Positions 32,573 to 42,255 are shown, counted from the first letter of the stretch. The stretch is 64,000 bases of DNA from Bradyrhizobium sp. KBS0727 (GCF_005937885.2 NZ_CP042176.1:4769501-4833500), one strand, 5' to 3'. Translations and numbers: made by a program. Notes: a model not told the origin generated them from the sequence alone.

Positions 32573-34978
32573 CTAGGCAACGATACGCTGGTGTGCTTTC
32601 GACAGCATCGCTTCCACCTCCGCGGCGGGACGCGGCTGGCTGAACAGATAACCCTGGGCCTGCGTACAGCCCTCGCGGCGCAGCAGGTCGAACTGCGCGT
32701 CGGTCTCTACGCCTTCCGCCGTGGTGACGATGCCGAGACTCTTTCCCAATCCGGTTACGGCGCGGACGATGGCCATCGAATCCGCGCGCGTGGCCAGTTC
32801 GGTGATGAAGGAACGATCGATCTTGATCTTGTCGAACGGGAAGCTGCGCAAATAGCTCAGCGACGAGTAGCCGGTTCCGAAATCGTCCAGCGAGATCCGG
32901 ACGCCAAACGCACGAAGCTCGTGCAGAACTGCAAGCGTCGTCTCGCTGTTTTGCAGCAATACCGATTCAGTGATCTCCAGTTCCAGACGATGCGCCGGGA
33001 GACCAGACACCTCCAGCGCCGCCTTCACAGACGACACCAGATTGGGATTCTTGAACTGCACCGGCGAGAGATTGACGGCGACGTCGACATCGTCCTGCGA
33101 CCAGCCGGCAGCGTCCGTGCAGGCCTGCCGAAGCACCCAGTCGCCGAGTTGAACGATCAGGCCGGTCTCTTCCGCCAGCGGAATGAAGTTGACCGGAGAG
33201 ATCATGCCGCGCAGCGAATGGTTCCAGCGGACCAGGGCCTCGAACGCGACCACCCGGTCCCTGGCGAGGTCGCGGATCGGCTGGTAGTAGACCTCGAACT
33301 CGTTGCGCTGCAGCGCCGCGCGCAGATCGAGCTCCAGCAGGCGCCGGGCCTGGGCACGCGCGTCCATTCCCGTTTCGAAAAAGCGGTAGGTACCGCGTCC
33401 GTCAGCTTTCGCACGATACAGCGCGAGATCGGCCTTCTTCAGGAGCTCATCCGGGTTCTTTCCATCTTCGGGCGCCAGCGAAATGCCGATACTGACGCCG
33501 ATGACGAGTTGATGCCCGCCAATCGTATAGGACTCGGAAACTCGCTCGACGATGTAGCTCGCGAGCGAAGCGACTGCGGAAGGATCGCAGTCCTTGCAGA
33601 ATTGAACGATTGCGAACTCGTCGCCGCCAAGGCGAGCGACCGTGTCGTTCTCCGTCACGCACTCGCCGAGCCGGCGGCCGACCTCCATCAGCAATGCATC
33701 GCCGATCGGGTGCCCGAGCGAGTCGTTGATCTCCTTGAAATGATCGAGATCGAGGCACAGCACTGCAAGCTGGTCGCTGCGCTTGACGAGCCGCAATGCC
33801 TGTTCGAGCTGCTCGCGGAACAGCGTCCGGTTAGGCAGATTGGTCAGCGCGTCGTGACGCGCCATGTGGGAAATCTGCTCCTGCGCCTGCTGCCACTCGG
33901 TGATGTCTTCGAACGTTGCGACCCAGCCGCCGCCCTTCATCGGCTGGTCGACGATGCGGATGGTGCGTTCGTTCTGGATGACCGTTCTTGTCGCGGTATT
34001 GCCGGCTTGCGCCTCGGCGATCAGGCCGGCGACGAATTCGTCGGCGTCGCCTTCCCACCGGCCGGTCGATTTCAGGTCGGTGAGAACGTCGATCAGCAAA
34101 CGGCCCTTGAGGGGCAGACCGGTCCGTCCCATCATCTCGCCGTAGCGTTCGTTGAACAGCAGGATGCGGCCGTGCGCGTCGAACATGCAAAGTCCCTGGG
34201 ACATGTTTTCGAGCGCCGTATCCAGTACGACCTTCTGCTTGTGAAGCTCGCCTTTCGAGCGGCGGTCGATCACCGAAACCAACAGCGACATGACGAGAAT
34301 GATGACGGCGGCCGCGGCCGTCAAAAATGACAGCACTTGCGGCGGCATGGAGAGTCCGTCGCCGACGAGGCTGGGATCGGGGACCATCGTGATGGCTCCC
34401 ATCGCGGTGAAATGATGCGAGACGATCGCAACCGTAAGCAACACGATAGCTGCCACCGTGCGACCCGGCTTCTCGCGCTGGCTCGCAACCAGCAATGCCA
34501 GTGCGCCGAACACGCATCCGAACAGAATCGAGGCCAGAACGATGCCGGGCGCCCAGACGATGAGCGCCGGAATCTCGAGCGCCATCATGCCTGTGTAATG
34601 CATAGCGGCCACACCGGCGCCGACAACCGCGCCGCCGACAGCAGCGGCCCATTTGTGCAATCCGGATAGTGCGATCGAGAGACCGCCGGCCGTCACGGCA
34701 ACGGCAAAGACGAGCGACAGCAGGGTAATGCCGACATTGTATCCAACGCCCATGCCCGGGTCGTAGGCCAGCATCGCGATAAAATGCGTAGCCCAGATCC
34801 CACAGCCGCTGACGACGGCGTCCAGCGCGATCCAGATCACACGGGAGCGGCCCGATGCAGCCTTGGCCCGATGGAACAGGCTGATGGCGACGGCGCTGGC
34901 GAGCAGGCAGATGGCGCCGCCAAGCACGACCAGCCGCCAGTCGTGTTCTGCGGTAAGGCAATTCAGGACTTGATACAT
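32573..34978 (-). CDS. MHYT-PAS-GGDEF-EAL cyclic-di-GMP protein
   Basis: The 801-residue inner-membrane protein has an N-terminal seven-helix MHYT sensor (motifs THFIAMLAYD, AMHYTGMMALE and SHHFTAMGAIT, which may bind copper or a gas). It is followed by a PAS-like region (FDAHGRILLFNERYGEMMGR), a GGDEF domain with an intact LARLGGDEFAIVQF, and an EAL domain with VAFEALVRWNH and DDFGTGYSSLSYLRSFPFDK. Both cyclase and phosphodiesterase motifs look intact. Such hybrids tune c-di-GMP and hence motility, attachment and biofilm. It has no close operon partner; 580 bases of non-coding sequence lie upstream. Confidence 0.93.
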   Translation of the reverse strand: MYQVLNCLTAEHDWRLVVLGGAICLLASAVAISLFHRAKAASGRSRVIWIALDAVVSGCGIWATHFIAMLAYDPGMGVGYNVGITLLSLVFAVAVTAGGLSIALSGLHKWAAAVGGAVVGAGVAAMHYTGMMALEIPALIVWAPGIVLASILFGCVFGALALLVASQREKPGRTVAAIVLLTVAIVSHHFTAMGAITMVPDPSLVGDGLSMPPQVLSFLTAAAAVIILVMSLLVSVIDRRSKGELHKQKVVLDTALENMSQGLCMFDAHGRILLFNERYGEMMGRTGLPLKGRLLIDVLTDLKSTGRWEGDADEFVAGLIAEAQAGNTATRTVIQNERTIRIVDQPMKGGGWVATFEDITEWQQAQEQISHMARHDALTNLPNRTLFREQLEQALRLVKRSDQLAVLCLDLDHFKEINDSLGHPIGDALLMEVGRRLGECVTENDTVARLGGDEFAIVQFCKDCDPSAVASLASYIVERVSESYTIGGHQLVIGVSIGISLAPEDGKNPDELLKKADLALYRAKADGRGTYRFFETGMDARAQARRLLELDLRAALQRNEFEVYYQPIRDLARDRVVAFEALVRWNHSLRGMISPVNFIPLAEETGLIVQLGDWVLRQACTDAAGWSQDDVDVAVNLSPVQFKNPNLVSSVKAALEVSGLPAHRLELEITESVLLQNSETTLAVLHELRAFGVRISLDDFGTGYSSLSYLRSFPFDKIKIDRSFITELATRADSMAIVRAVTGLGKSLGIVTTAEGVETDAQFDLLRREGCTQAQGYLFSQPRPAAEVEAMLSKAHQRIVA

Positions 34979-35557
34979 TTCGGACCCCCAACGGTCCGAA
35001 AAAACCGGTTATTCGTTTATCGTCGGTAACCACCGAAATCCCGGTTGCGCCGATGGTGAACAAAGGCTCAAGAGGTCCGGAAACCGCACAGTCCGGCCAC
35101 GCGGCATTTTGCCTCAATAACTCAAAAGATCGGCGGCGCCGGAGGTTGACCTCGTTTTCCGTCAATGCCGTCAGCTTCCTGCCGATCGCGCGCTCATCAC
35201 GCGTCTTCCGCAGCACTTTGGCGCAATCGTCGCAGCCGCATCCCGCACTTGGGCAGGCATGTCCGATTGCCGGCATGACAGGAGCCGGGATGATCCTGAA
35301 AAACGCCGAAAACGCCCAGGATGGAACATCGGAACGGCATGGCGAAACGACCGCCGAAATGGCCGGATGGCGACTCAAAATCGTCAGCGCGGAGGCATAT
35401 GTACGGCGTATGACAGCAACGGCGAACGAAGGCAGAAGCTTGGCTTGTCAAGGACTGCACAACGCCCCAGTTTTAGCTTATGTGTCTTCGCACACGGTGC
35501 ATCTGACCGTCGTCTGTCACCCTTGACAGGTTTTTTGCCGCCCCGCCGGGAGGATGA
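34979..35557. other. 579-base intergenic region without a recognisable gene
   Basis: The region separates divergent genes (c-di-GMP protein and YbhN-like protein) and must hold both promoters. Frames of up to 157 codons exist but lack ribosome sites and recognisable domains. I see no repeat family, tRNA or clear operator. Confidence 0.5.
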
Positions 35558-36613
35558 ATGCATCGGCTGCTGACCACGCTCAAGCGTGGCTTCAAGGAGA
35601 AGATCGGCTGGAAACGGCTAGGGATCGCTGCGAGTCTCCTCATCATCATCTTTGCGGTCACCACGCTGGTCCGGACCCTGAAGGGCGTCGACACCGGGGT
35701 CATCCTGACCGCGCTGACGGATATCGCCCCGCACCGGATCGCGCTGGCGGCGCTGTGCGTGGTCGGCGCCTTTTGCACGCTGACCTTCTATGATTTCTTC
35801 GCGTTGCGAACCATTGGCAAGACCCATGTGCCCTATCGGATCGCCGCGATGTCGAGCTTCACCAGCTACACCATCGGCCACAACATCGGCGCCACCGTCT
35901 TTACCGGCGGCGCGATCCGGTTCCGGATCTATTCCGACTACGGCCTGACTGCGATCGATGTCGCCAAGATATGCTTTCTCTCCGGGCTGACGTTCTGGCT
36001 CGGCAATCTGTTCGTGCTCGGCTTCGGCATGGCATGGCATCCCTGGGCAGCGTCGGCGATGGACCTGCTGCCGCCGTCGATGAACCGGCTGATCGCGATC
36101 GGCTGCCTCGCCGGGATCGCGGCCTATTTCGTCTGGCTGGTGACGGGCGAGCAACGCCGCGAACTCGGGCAGAACGGCTGGAAGGTCATATTACCCTCCG
36201 CGCGGCTGACATTGCTGCAGGTCCTGATCGGCGTGGTCGATCTCGGCTTCTGCGCGCTGGCGATGTATTTGCTGATGCCGACCGAGCCCTATATCGATTT
36301 TGTTTCGCTGGCGGTGGTGTTCATCCTGGCGACGCTGCTCGGCTTTGCCAGCCATGCGCCCGGCAGCCTCGGCGTGTTCGACGCGGCGATGCTGGTGGCG
36401 TTGCCGCAGTTCGGCAAGGAACAGCTGGTGGCGACGCTGGTGGTGTTCCGGATCCTGTACTTCCTGATCCCGTTCGGCATCTCGATTTCGATCATGGGGA
36501 CGCGCGAACTCTGGCTCAACGTGGTGCAGCCCTGGCAGGAACGCCGTCGTCTCAGCGAGGCCTGCACGGCGAAGGCGCGGGTGCGGCAGCCGGTCAACAG
36601 CCGCCAGCCCTGA
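35558..36613 (+). CDS. YbhN/lysylphosphatidylglycerol synthase transmembrane family protein
   Basis: The 351-residue membrane protein has about eight helices and matches the UPF0104/LPG-synthase N-terminal flippase-like family. Typical segments are SSFTSYTIGHNIGATVFTGG, AIRFRIYSDYGLTAIDVAKI and LATLLGFASHAPGSLGVFDA. The catalytic C-terminal domain of MprF is absent, so it is not a lysyl-lipid synthase by itself and could act in lipid flipping or transport. GGGAGG precedes the ATG. No partner gene indicates the lipid. Confidence 0.85.
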   Translation: MHRLLTTLKRGFKEKIGWKRLGIAASLLIIIFAVTTLVRTLKGVDTGVILTALTDIAPHRIALAALCVVGAFCTLTFYDFFALRTIGKTHVPYRIAAMSSFTSYTIGHNIGATVFTGGAIRFRIYSDYGLTAIDVAKICFLSGLTFWLGNLFVLGFGMAWHPWAASAMDLLPPSMNRLIAIGCLAGIAAYFVWLVTGEQRRELGQNGWKVILPSARLTLLQVLIGVVDLGFCALAMYLLMPTEPYIDFVSLAVVFILATLLGFASHAPGSLGVFDAAMLVALPQFGKEQLVATLVVFRILYFLIPFGISISIMGTRELWLNVVQPWQERRRLSEACTAKARVRQPVNSRQP

Positions 36614-36708
36614 GCCGGTAACGGCGTCGTTATCCCTCCAGCTGGGACTTTTTGGTTAGCCCTCGCCAGTTCTCTTATTTCTGCCTTACCGCTAACGTCA
36701 AAGGCGCC

Positions 36709-38661
36709 ATGGCCGGAATTCTCTCACGCACCATCCTGTCCATCGCGCTGCTCGCCGGCGCGCTGGTCGGACTATCGACGTCGTTAGCCGAAGCCCAGAC
36801 CGCGGCCGGCGACGGCGCCTTGCAGATCTCCTGGGAGGTCCGCAACCGCTTCCGCCTGTTCCGCGAGGAGCGGGATTTCCTGCTGCATACCGACAGCGGA
36901 CGCGGACGCAGCGTTCTGGCCGCCGAGCAGGCGCTCGAGGTGCAGAGCGACGGCCGCGGCTGGGCGCGCAACACCGTGAACCGGCTTTGCATCGATCTCA
37001 CCGGGCGCGTCAGCGAGCCCTGCAGCCGCGACAACGTCAAGGAAAGCTACCTGACGCCGATCGATCACCCGGTCGTGGTACGGCTGACAGGGCCGGTCCC
37101 GGTCGGCGCCACCTGCGCCTGGTCGTTCGACGATGGCGACGGCCCGCAGGCTTCCACCTTCGACTGCGCCGAGCCGGTCAATACCAGGGTTCGCTATGGC
37201 CGCACCACGGTGGCGACCGTCGACGTCTCCTCCGGCTCGGACGGCAGCCAGCGCGTTTCCACCGAGATCGCGGTGCGCGATATTTTCGTGGCCGGTCTCG
37301 GCGACAGCGTCGCCTCGGGTGAGGGAAATCCGGACCGCCCGATCGCGCTGGCCGATGAAGGCTTCTGCTTCCGCTCCTATCTCGGCACGGCGGCGGCGCA
37401 ATATTACCGGCCGAGCCGCGCCGGCTACAAAGGCGGACGGGCCTGCGAAGCGCCGGACCTGCTGTCGGTATGGCAGCGGCAGAGCGCGCTCTGGTTCAAC
37501 CCGGCCTGCCACCGCTCGCTCTACAGCTATCAGACCCGGACCGCGCTGGCGCTCGCGGTGCAGTATCCGCACATCGCGGTGACCTATCTGCCGCTCGCCT
37601 GTACCGGCGCCACCATTGCCGACGGGCTGTTCGGCTCGCAGCGCGCCCACGATTGTTCACCGTCGAAAACGGCGACGTGCGGTAGCACCGTCAACGGACA
37701 ACTAGCCGAGCTGCGCGAGGCGGTCACCGCTGCGAAACGTCGCCAGCCCGACCGCAAGCTCGATCTGGTGCTGCTGTCGATCGGCGCCAACGACATCTAT
37801 TTTTCCGGGCTGGTCGCCGACGTGATCGTCGACACCCCGACCGAGCGCACGCTGTTCCGGCGCAGCAGCGTGATGGCCTCGCTGGACGACGCCCGCGGCG
37901 CGTTGGCCCGCGATCTGCCGCAAGGGTTCGCCAAGCTGCGCGAGGCGTTGAAACCGCTGGTCGGCGACTTGTCACGGGTGGTCTACACCTCCTATGCCAA
38001 CCCGACGCTCACGCAAGGCGGCGCGCCCTGCCCCGGCGGACGCGCAGGCTTCGACATTCACCCCTCCTTCAACGCCCAGCCGCAGCGGCTGGCCGCGGTG
38101 TCGAACTTCGTCGAAAGCGAATTCCTGCCGCAACTGAAGGCGCTGGCGCTGTGCCAGTCCGGCATCCTGTGCCGCAACCCGCGCGCCGATCGCATGACCT
38201 TCGTCGACAGTCACCAGGCCGTGTTCGCCAGCCACGGTTTCTGCGCACGCGCCGAGAGCGATCCGGAATTCGACCGGCAATGCTTTTCGGCCACTGGTGA
38301 CAGCTTCGATCCCGACATCGTCACGTCAGCCAGCCAGCCGATGCTGTGCGGCCGCGGCGCCGGCGAATTCCGCGCCTATCTGCCGCGTGCGCGCTGGATC
38401 CGCGACGCCAACGACAGCTACTTCGCCGCGATGACCTATCCGCAGGGTCTGCCGCCCTCGATGCAGCCCAACGATATTCACGATGCGACCTGGGGCGTTT
38501 TGTCGGCGGTCTATGGCGGCGCGGTGCACCCCAGCGCCGAAGGCCACGCCGCAATGGCGGACGCAGCCTTGCCGGCCGCGGCCGCCGTGCTGCAGCTGGA
38601 TGCGGCCGTGCCCGCTGTCACGTCGGGGCCGATATCGCCGATCCCGGCGGACGCGCGCTAA
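36709..38661 (+). CDS. Exported SGNH/GDSL-type hydrolase
   Basis: The 650-residue protein has a signal peptide (MAGILSRTILSIALLAGALV and onward) and a N-terminal beta-rich domain of about 180 residues (WEVRNRFRLFREERDFLLHT, CAWSFDDGDG). The SGNH domain follows: AGLGDSVASGEGNPD (block I Ser), LLSIGANDIYFSGL (block III Gly and Asn) and VHPSAEGHAAMAD (block V His). Substrate is unknown; members deacylate lipids, polysaccharides or other esters. Many cysteines in the central region suggest disulfides in the periplasm. The ATG at 36,709 places the signal peptide at the start. Confidence 0.82.
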   Translation: MAGILSRTILSIALLAGALVGLSTSLAEAQTAAGDGALQISWEVRNRFRLFREERDFLLHTDSGRGRSVLAAEQALEVQSDGRGWARNTVNRLCIDLTGRVSEPCSRDNVKESYLTPIDHPVVVRLTGPVPVGATCAWSFDDGDGPQASTFDCAEPVNTRVRYGRTTVATVDVSSGSDGSQRVSTEIAVRDIFVAGLGDSVASGEGNPDRPIALADEGFCFRSYLGTAAAQYYRPSRAGYKGGRACEAPDLLSVWQRQSALWFNPACHRSLYSYQTRTALALAVQYPHIAVTYLPLACTGATIADGLFGSQRAHDCSPSKTATCGSTVNGQLAELREAVTAAKRRQPDRKLDLVLLSIGANDIYFSGLVADVIVDTPTERTLFRRSSVMASLDDARGALARDLPQGFAKLREALKPLVGDLSRVVYTSYANPTLTQGGAPCPGGRAGFDIHPSFNAQPQRLAAVSNFVESEFLPQLKALALCQSGILCRNPRADRMTFVDSHQAVFASHGFCARAESDPEFDRQCFSATGDSFDPDIVTSASQPMLCGRGAGEFRAYLPRARWIRDANDSYFAAMTYPQGLPPSMQPNDIHDATWGVLSAVYGGAVHPSAEGHAAMADAALPAAAAVLQLDAAVPAVTSGPISPIPADAR

Positions 38662-38689
38662 CAAGCGAAAGATCGAAGTCGCGGGTTTC

Positions 38690-39310
38690 CTAGTGCGCCG
38701 GTGCGGGCGCGCCCTTCTTCGGCGCCGGAACCGCTTTTGGCGCCGGACCAGGCTTGATCGCGGCTGCTTGCGCCGGCAGATATTTGGCGACGATCGCGGG
38801 ATCCAGCTGAGCCATTGCCGTATCCGGCAAGCGCTCCCAAGTCTCGTCCTTGCCGAACAGCGATATCCCGAGATAGCCGCGCATGGTCAATTGCTGGCCG
38901 TCCGGACTGATGGACATCTTGGCCTTGTAGATCTTGCCGTCGCGCGGATCGAGCACGTTGCCGTTCTCGTATTTCAATCCGTCGCGCTTCATGTCGCGGA
39001 TGAAGGAGATGCCGAGCACCGGCGCATTCTTGCGATCGTCGGTACACTTCGAGCAGATATCGATCTTGTTCGGATCTTCACCGGGAAGCAGAAACGTCTT
39101 GGCGATTACACCCTCGAAAATCCCGCTGTGATCGACCACGAGAAACCAAGCCACCGGCTTGTTGTTCTCGAGCTTCTGCCACAGCCCGGCCGCCGACGGC
39201 TCCGCCGGCTGAGCGGCGAGTTCGGAGGCAAAGGCGAACGCCATCACGATCGGCAGTATCAGTCGAATTCCGGACAGTGCGTGTCGCTGCGCATTTCGCA
39301 TTTCGGCCAC
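38690..39310 (-). CDS. DUF2147 family exported protein
   Basis: The 206-residue protein has a signal peptide (LILPIVMAFAFASELAAQ) and a DUF2147 domain with GLWQKLENNKPVAWFLVVDH, DICSKCTDDRKNAPVLGISF, GNVLDPRDGKIYKAKMSIS and the closing LTMRGYLGISLFGKDETWER. The two cysteines in ICSKC are conserved. Beyond residue 160 it adds a Pro/Ala/Lys-rich tail that is probably disordered or wall-interacting. Function is unknown; the domain forms a small beta-barrel. It is convergent with the SGNH hydrolase gene. Confidence 0.85.
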   Translation of the reverse strand: MAEMRNAQRHALSGIRLILPIVMAFAFASELAAQPAEPSAAGLWQKLENNKPVAWFLVVDHSGIFEGVIAKTFLLPGEDPNKIDICSKCTDDRKNAPVLGISFIRDMKRDGLKYENGNVLDPRDGKIYKAKMSISPDGQQLTMRGYLGISLFGKDETWERLPDTAMAQLDPAIVAKYLPAQAAAIKPGPAPKAVPAPKKGAPAPAH

Positions 39311-39424
39311 CTGATCAATTCACCAAATGAATGACTGCAGACTAAGGCCATTTCGCGGACGGTTCCAGTACCGGCGCGGCCGATTGCCGGACCGCGGCAA
39401 ACGCGCCGCGGCCGGTCTTTTGGC

Positions 39425-39477
39425 TTTGACGCGTTTTCTTGAAGTGAACCGGTATCCACTTCACTCGAAAACGCTCT
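39425..39477. repeat. Dispersed palindromic element, type A copy 5
   Basis: Reverse-oriented complete copy: TTTGACGCGTTTTCTTGAAG, GAACCGGTATCCACTTCACT, CGAAAACGCTCTG. It lies in the gap between the ferredoxin-NADP reductase stop and the DUF2147 promoter. Confidence 0.8.
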
Positions 39478-39499
39478 GTCGGTCATATTTTGGTTGGAA

Positions 39500-40528
39500 T
39501 CAGTTGACCCCGAGCTTCTTCTGCAAGCTCGACGACGACGTCGTGTACTGGAACACCAGCCGCTTGTCCGGATAGACGTAACGGTGCGCCTTCTGCGCCA
39601 TCAGGGCGCCCTCGTGGAATCCGGAGAGGATCAGCTTCAGCTTGCCCGGATAGGTGTTGATGTCGCCGATCGCGAAAATGCCGGGGATGTTGGTCTCGAA
39701 GGCAGCGGTCTCGACCGGCACCAGATTGTTCTCGATCGCGACGCCCCAGTTGGCGACCGGGCCGAGCTTCATGGTCAAGCCGAAGAACGGCAGCATCGTA
39801 TTGCAGTCGATCTTCGAGACCGCGTTGTCGTTGGCCTTCATCACGGCGCCCGAAAGCTTGCCGCCCTCGCCTTCGAGCGAGGTCACCTGGCCGATCTTGA
39901 GATCCATTTTTCCGGAAGCCACCAGCGCACGCATCTGCTCAACGCTGTGGGGGGCGGCGCGGAAATCGTCGCGCCGGTGCAGCAACGTCACGCGCTTGGC
40001 GATCGGATGCAGGTTGAGCGTCCAGTCCAGCGCGGAATCGCCGCCGCCGACGATCAGAATGTTCTTGTCGCGGAACTGCTCCATCTTGCGCACGGCGTAG
40101 AACACCGACGTGCCTTCATAGGCCTCGATGCCCGGCACCGGCGGACGCTTCGGCTGGAACGAGCCGCCGCCCGCGGAAATCACCACCACCTTGCACTCGA
40201 ACACCTGGCCGGCATCGGTCGTGACGCGGAAGCCGGGGTCGCCGATCTTCTCGATCGTCTCCACCATCTCGTTGAGATGGAAGGTCGGGCTGAACGGCTT
40301 GATCTGCTCCATCAGCGCTTCGGTCAGGCCATGGCCGGTGACGAAGGGAATGCCGGGAATATCGTAGATCGGCTTTTCCGGGTAGAGCTCGGCGCACTGG
40401 CCGCCAATCTTGTCGAGGATGTCGACCAGATGCACCTTCATGTCGAGAAGGCCCAGTTCGAACACGGCGAACAGTCCGCACGGACCCGCGCCAATAATCA
40501 GCACATCGGTTTTGATCGCTTCGCTCAT
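39500..40528 (-). CDS. Ferredoxin-NADP reductase, thioredoxin-reductase-like type
   Basis: The 342-residue flavoprotein matches the bacterial TrxR-like FNR group known from Rhodopseudomonas and Bacillus (YumC type). It exchanges electrons between NADPH and ferredoxin. The FAD site is VLIIGAGPCGLFAVFELGLL and the NADP site NILIVGGGDSALDWTLNL. The CxxC pair of thioredoxin reductase is absent, which separates it from TrxB. The C-terminus GVAIENNLVPVETAAFETNI, then PGIFAIGDINTYPGKLKLIL fits the family. The start at 40,528 (MSEAIKTDVLI) is used; the frame extends further without homology. A 2Fe-2S ferredoxin is encoded 0.7 kb away. Confidence 0.93.
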   Translation of the reverse strand: MSEAIKTDVLIIGAGPCGLFAVFELGLLDMKVHLVDILDKIGGQCAELYPEKPIYDIPGIPFVTGHGLTEALMEQIKPFSPTFHLNEMVETIEKIGDPGFRVTTDAGQVFECKVVVISAGGGSFQPKRPPVPGIEAYEGTSVFYAVRKMEQFRDKNILIVGGGDSALDWTLNLHPIAKRVTLLHRRDDFRAAPHSVEQMRALVASGKMDLKIGQVTSLEGEGGKLSGAVMKANDNAVSKIDCNTMLPFFGLTMKLGPVANWGVAIENNLVPVETAAFETNIPGIFAIGDINTYPGKLKLILSGFHEGALMAQKAHRYVYPDKRLVFQYTTSSSSLQKKLGVN

Positions 40529-40687
40529 GTCAGCTTCTTTTCGGTTGAACTGGGCGGAAAGGCTGCGTCTGTCTAGCCAACGCTGCGGAAACAGGAAAGC
40601 CATAATATGGCGTGCGTGGCTGCCGCAACCCCTTGCCGTCATTCGACAACTGGGCTGTAACGGCGTGAAACATTCGGAGATGACCCC

Positions 40688-41143
40688 GTGAACGCCCCCC
40701 TGCGCCCCGACGCGACCCCGCGTCTGGAGGATTTTCCCTATCGTCTGTCGGACAATGTCCGCTTTGCCGACCTCGACCCCAACCAGCACGTCAACAATGC
40801 GGTCTATGCAACCTATTTCGAGACCGGCCGCGTCACGCTGATGAAGGACCGCAGTTACGGGCTGATGCCAGAAGGCGTTACCTGGATCATGGTCCGGCTC
40901 GATATGCACTTTCGCGCCGAACTGCGCTGGCCGGGCACCATCGAGATGGGGCTCGGCGTGGTCAAGTTCGGCCGGACATCGGTGACCTTCGACCAGGTGG
41001 TGTTCTCCGCGGGCCAATGCGTCGCGTCGGCGCGGTCGGTGTCGGTGCTGCTCGACGAGGCGACGCGCAAGCCGACGGCGCTGACGGCCGACATCCTGAA
41101 GAGTTTCCAGCCCTGGATTCGCCGCGGGATCGACCCGACATGA
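40688..41143 (+). CDS. Acyl-CoA thioesterase, 4HBT hot-dog fold
   Basis: The 151-residue hot-dog protein has the 4-hydroxybenzoyl-CoA thioesterase signature RFADLDPNQHVNNAVYATYF, where the Asp residue is the likely catalytic carboxylate. IMVRLDMHFRAELRWPGTIE fits the central helix-strand region. It hydrolyses an acyl-CoA thioester; chain length and partner are unknown. It starts with GTG at 40,688 behind CGGAGATGACC. It is divergent from the ferredoxin-NADP reductase and convergent with the ferredoxin gene. Confidence 0.85.
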   Translation: MNAPLRPDATPRLEDFPYRLSDNVRFADLDPNQHVNNAVYATYFETGRVTLMKDRSYGLMPEGVTWIMVRLDMHFRAELRWPGTIEMGLGVVKFGRTSVTFDQVVFSAGQCVASARSVSVLLDEATRKPTALTADILKSFQPWIRRGIDPT

Positions 41144-41204
41144 TGCGCACGGCGCGGCTGGCGATCCTGATCGTCTGCGCCGCGCTGCAGAACCGATAAG
41201 GCTG

Positions 41205-41525
41205 TTACGCCTGCCGTTCCGGCGTTGTCACCACGAGACCATCGAGTTCGTCGCTCACCTTGATTTGGCACGACAGCCGCGAATTCGGCCGCACGTCGAA
41301 GCCGAAATCCAGCATGTCTTCTTCCATCGGCGTCGGCGCACCGACCTTTTCGCGCCAGGCTTCGTCGACATAGACGTGGCAGGTCGCGCACGCACAGGCG
41401 CCGCCGCATTCGGCTTCGATGCCCGGAACGGCGTTGCGGATCGCGGCTTCCATCACGGTCGCGCCGTTTTCGACTTCAATGGTACGTTTTTCGCCGGAAT
41501 GGTCGACAAAGTGAATTTTGGCCAT
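41205..41525 (-). CDS. 2Fe-2S ferredoxin, adrenodoxin type
   Basis: The 106-residue protein carries the four cluster cysteines in ECGGACACATCHVYVDE and the downstream SCQIKVSDELDGL. This spacing is the adrenodoxin/putidaredoxin type that serves cytochrome P450 or Fe-S cluster assembly (Isc). No P450 or isc gene is in the window. The nearby ferredoxin-NADP reductase is a natural partner, though TrxR-like FNRs are not always specific for this class. The ATG at 41,525 is clear. Confidence 0.93.
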   Translation of the reverse strand: MAKIHFVDHSGEKRTIEVENGATVMEAAIRNAVPGIEAECGGACACATCHVYVDEAWREKVGAPTPMEEDMLDFGFDVRPNSRLSCQIKVSDELDGLVVTTPERQA

Positions 41526-41663
41526 GATCGCTCGTGCTGCCGGAATACGAAAAGGAGGGTCCCGGCAGTCCTATAACGGGTCGATCCGCACAGCGCCAGC
41601 GGTCGGACGGAAAACCTGACAGAGCATTTTTCGGGGCTATGGCCTGATGGAGCCGGGTCTCGC

Positions 41664-42041
41664 TCAGGAACGACGCAGGACCGCCTCGATCGCCGTCCGG
41701 GTGAGCGCGACCGCGTCGGCAAGCTCGGTGAGTTGGTCGGCCGGGTCGGCTCCGCCTGATATCACCGCCTCCAGACGGGCGGCCGCATCGGCGACGGCAA
41801 ACGCGCCGATGGCGCGGGCCGAGCCTTTAAGGGTGTGCGCCAGCGCCGGCGCATCCGCAGGCATGGTGGCAAGCGAGCCGACGAGGCTGGCCGACTGGGC
41901 CGCGAACATTGCCAGCACCTCGTGCTCGAGGCCTGTGTCGCCCAGGGTCATGCGCTTGAGATGTTCGAAATCGATCGGACCGTCATCGGGTGCGAGCGGC
42001 GGCGATGGCATCCATTCTATCCGTTCGAGATGAAGTGACAT
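41664..42041 (-). CDS. Histidine phosphotransfer (Hpt) domain protein
   Basis: A stand-alone Hpt protein of 125 residues. The phosphorylated histidine lies in ALAHTLKGSARAIGAF, in a helical bundle (LEHEVLAMFAAQSASLVGSL before it). Hpt proteins shuttle phosphate between hybrid sensor kinases and response regulators. It is not ChpT, which is larger. No kinase or receiver is next to it. The start at 42,041 (MSLHLERIEW) was chosen because the longer frame has no homology. It is divergent from the GPR-like gene, across a region with CtrA-type boxes. Confidence 0.88.
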   Translation of the reverse strand: MSLHLERIEWMPSPPLAPDDGPIDFEHLKRMTLGDTGLEHEVLAMFAAQSASLVGSLATMPADAPALAHTLKGSARAIGAFAVADAAARLEAVISGGADPADQLTELADAVALTRTAIEAVLRRS

Positions 42042-42214
42042 GGCCCAAGTCCGGATCGCCCTGCCGACGGTTACCGGTAGGGTCGTTTCGGCCAGCCAAT
42101 CACGGAACTGGTTAAGGGAACGTTGCAAGAATTTGCCGCAACTTCGCCTTGTTTTTGACCGGGTGCCGCCCCAATCAACCGACTGCCGCGAGAAATTTGT
42201 GTATCCGTAAGGCC

Positions 42215-42255
42215 TTAACGAACAAAGCTGTTAACGATGATTAAGAATGTCTTAA
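42215..42255 (+). promoter_or_regulatory. TTAA cluster with a full CtrA-type box before the GPR-like gene
   Basis: Four TTAA motifs occur in 41 bases (42,215, 42,231, 42,241, 42,252). The last two form TTAA-GAATGTC-TTAA, an exact TTAA-N7-TTAA full box. The cluster is 184-224 bases before the start codon and could serve either the GPR-like gene or the divergent Hpt gene. The rest of 42,042-42,438 holds no gene. Confidence 0.6.

Noticed and set aside
35053..35526. A 157-codon open frame before the YbhN-like gene
   Set aside because: No ribosome site, no domain, and mixed composition; it spans the region that must contain promoters.
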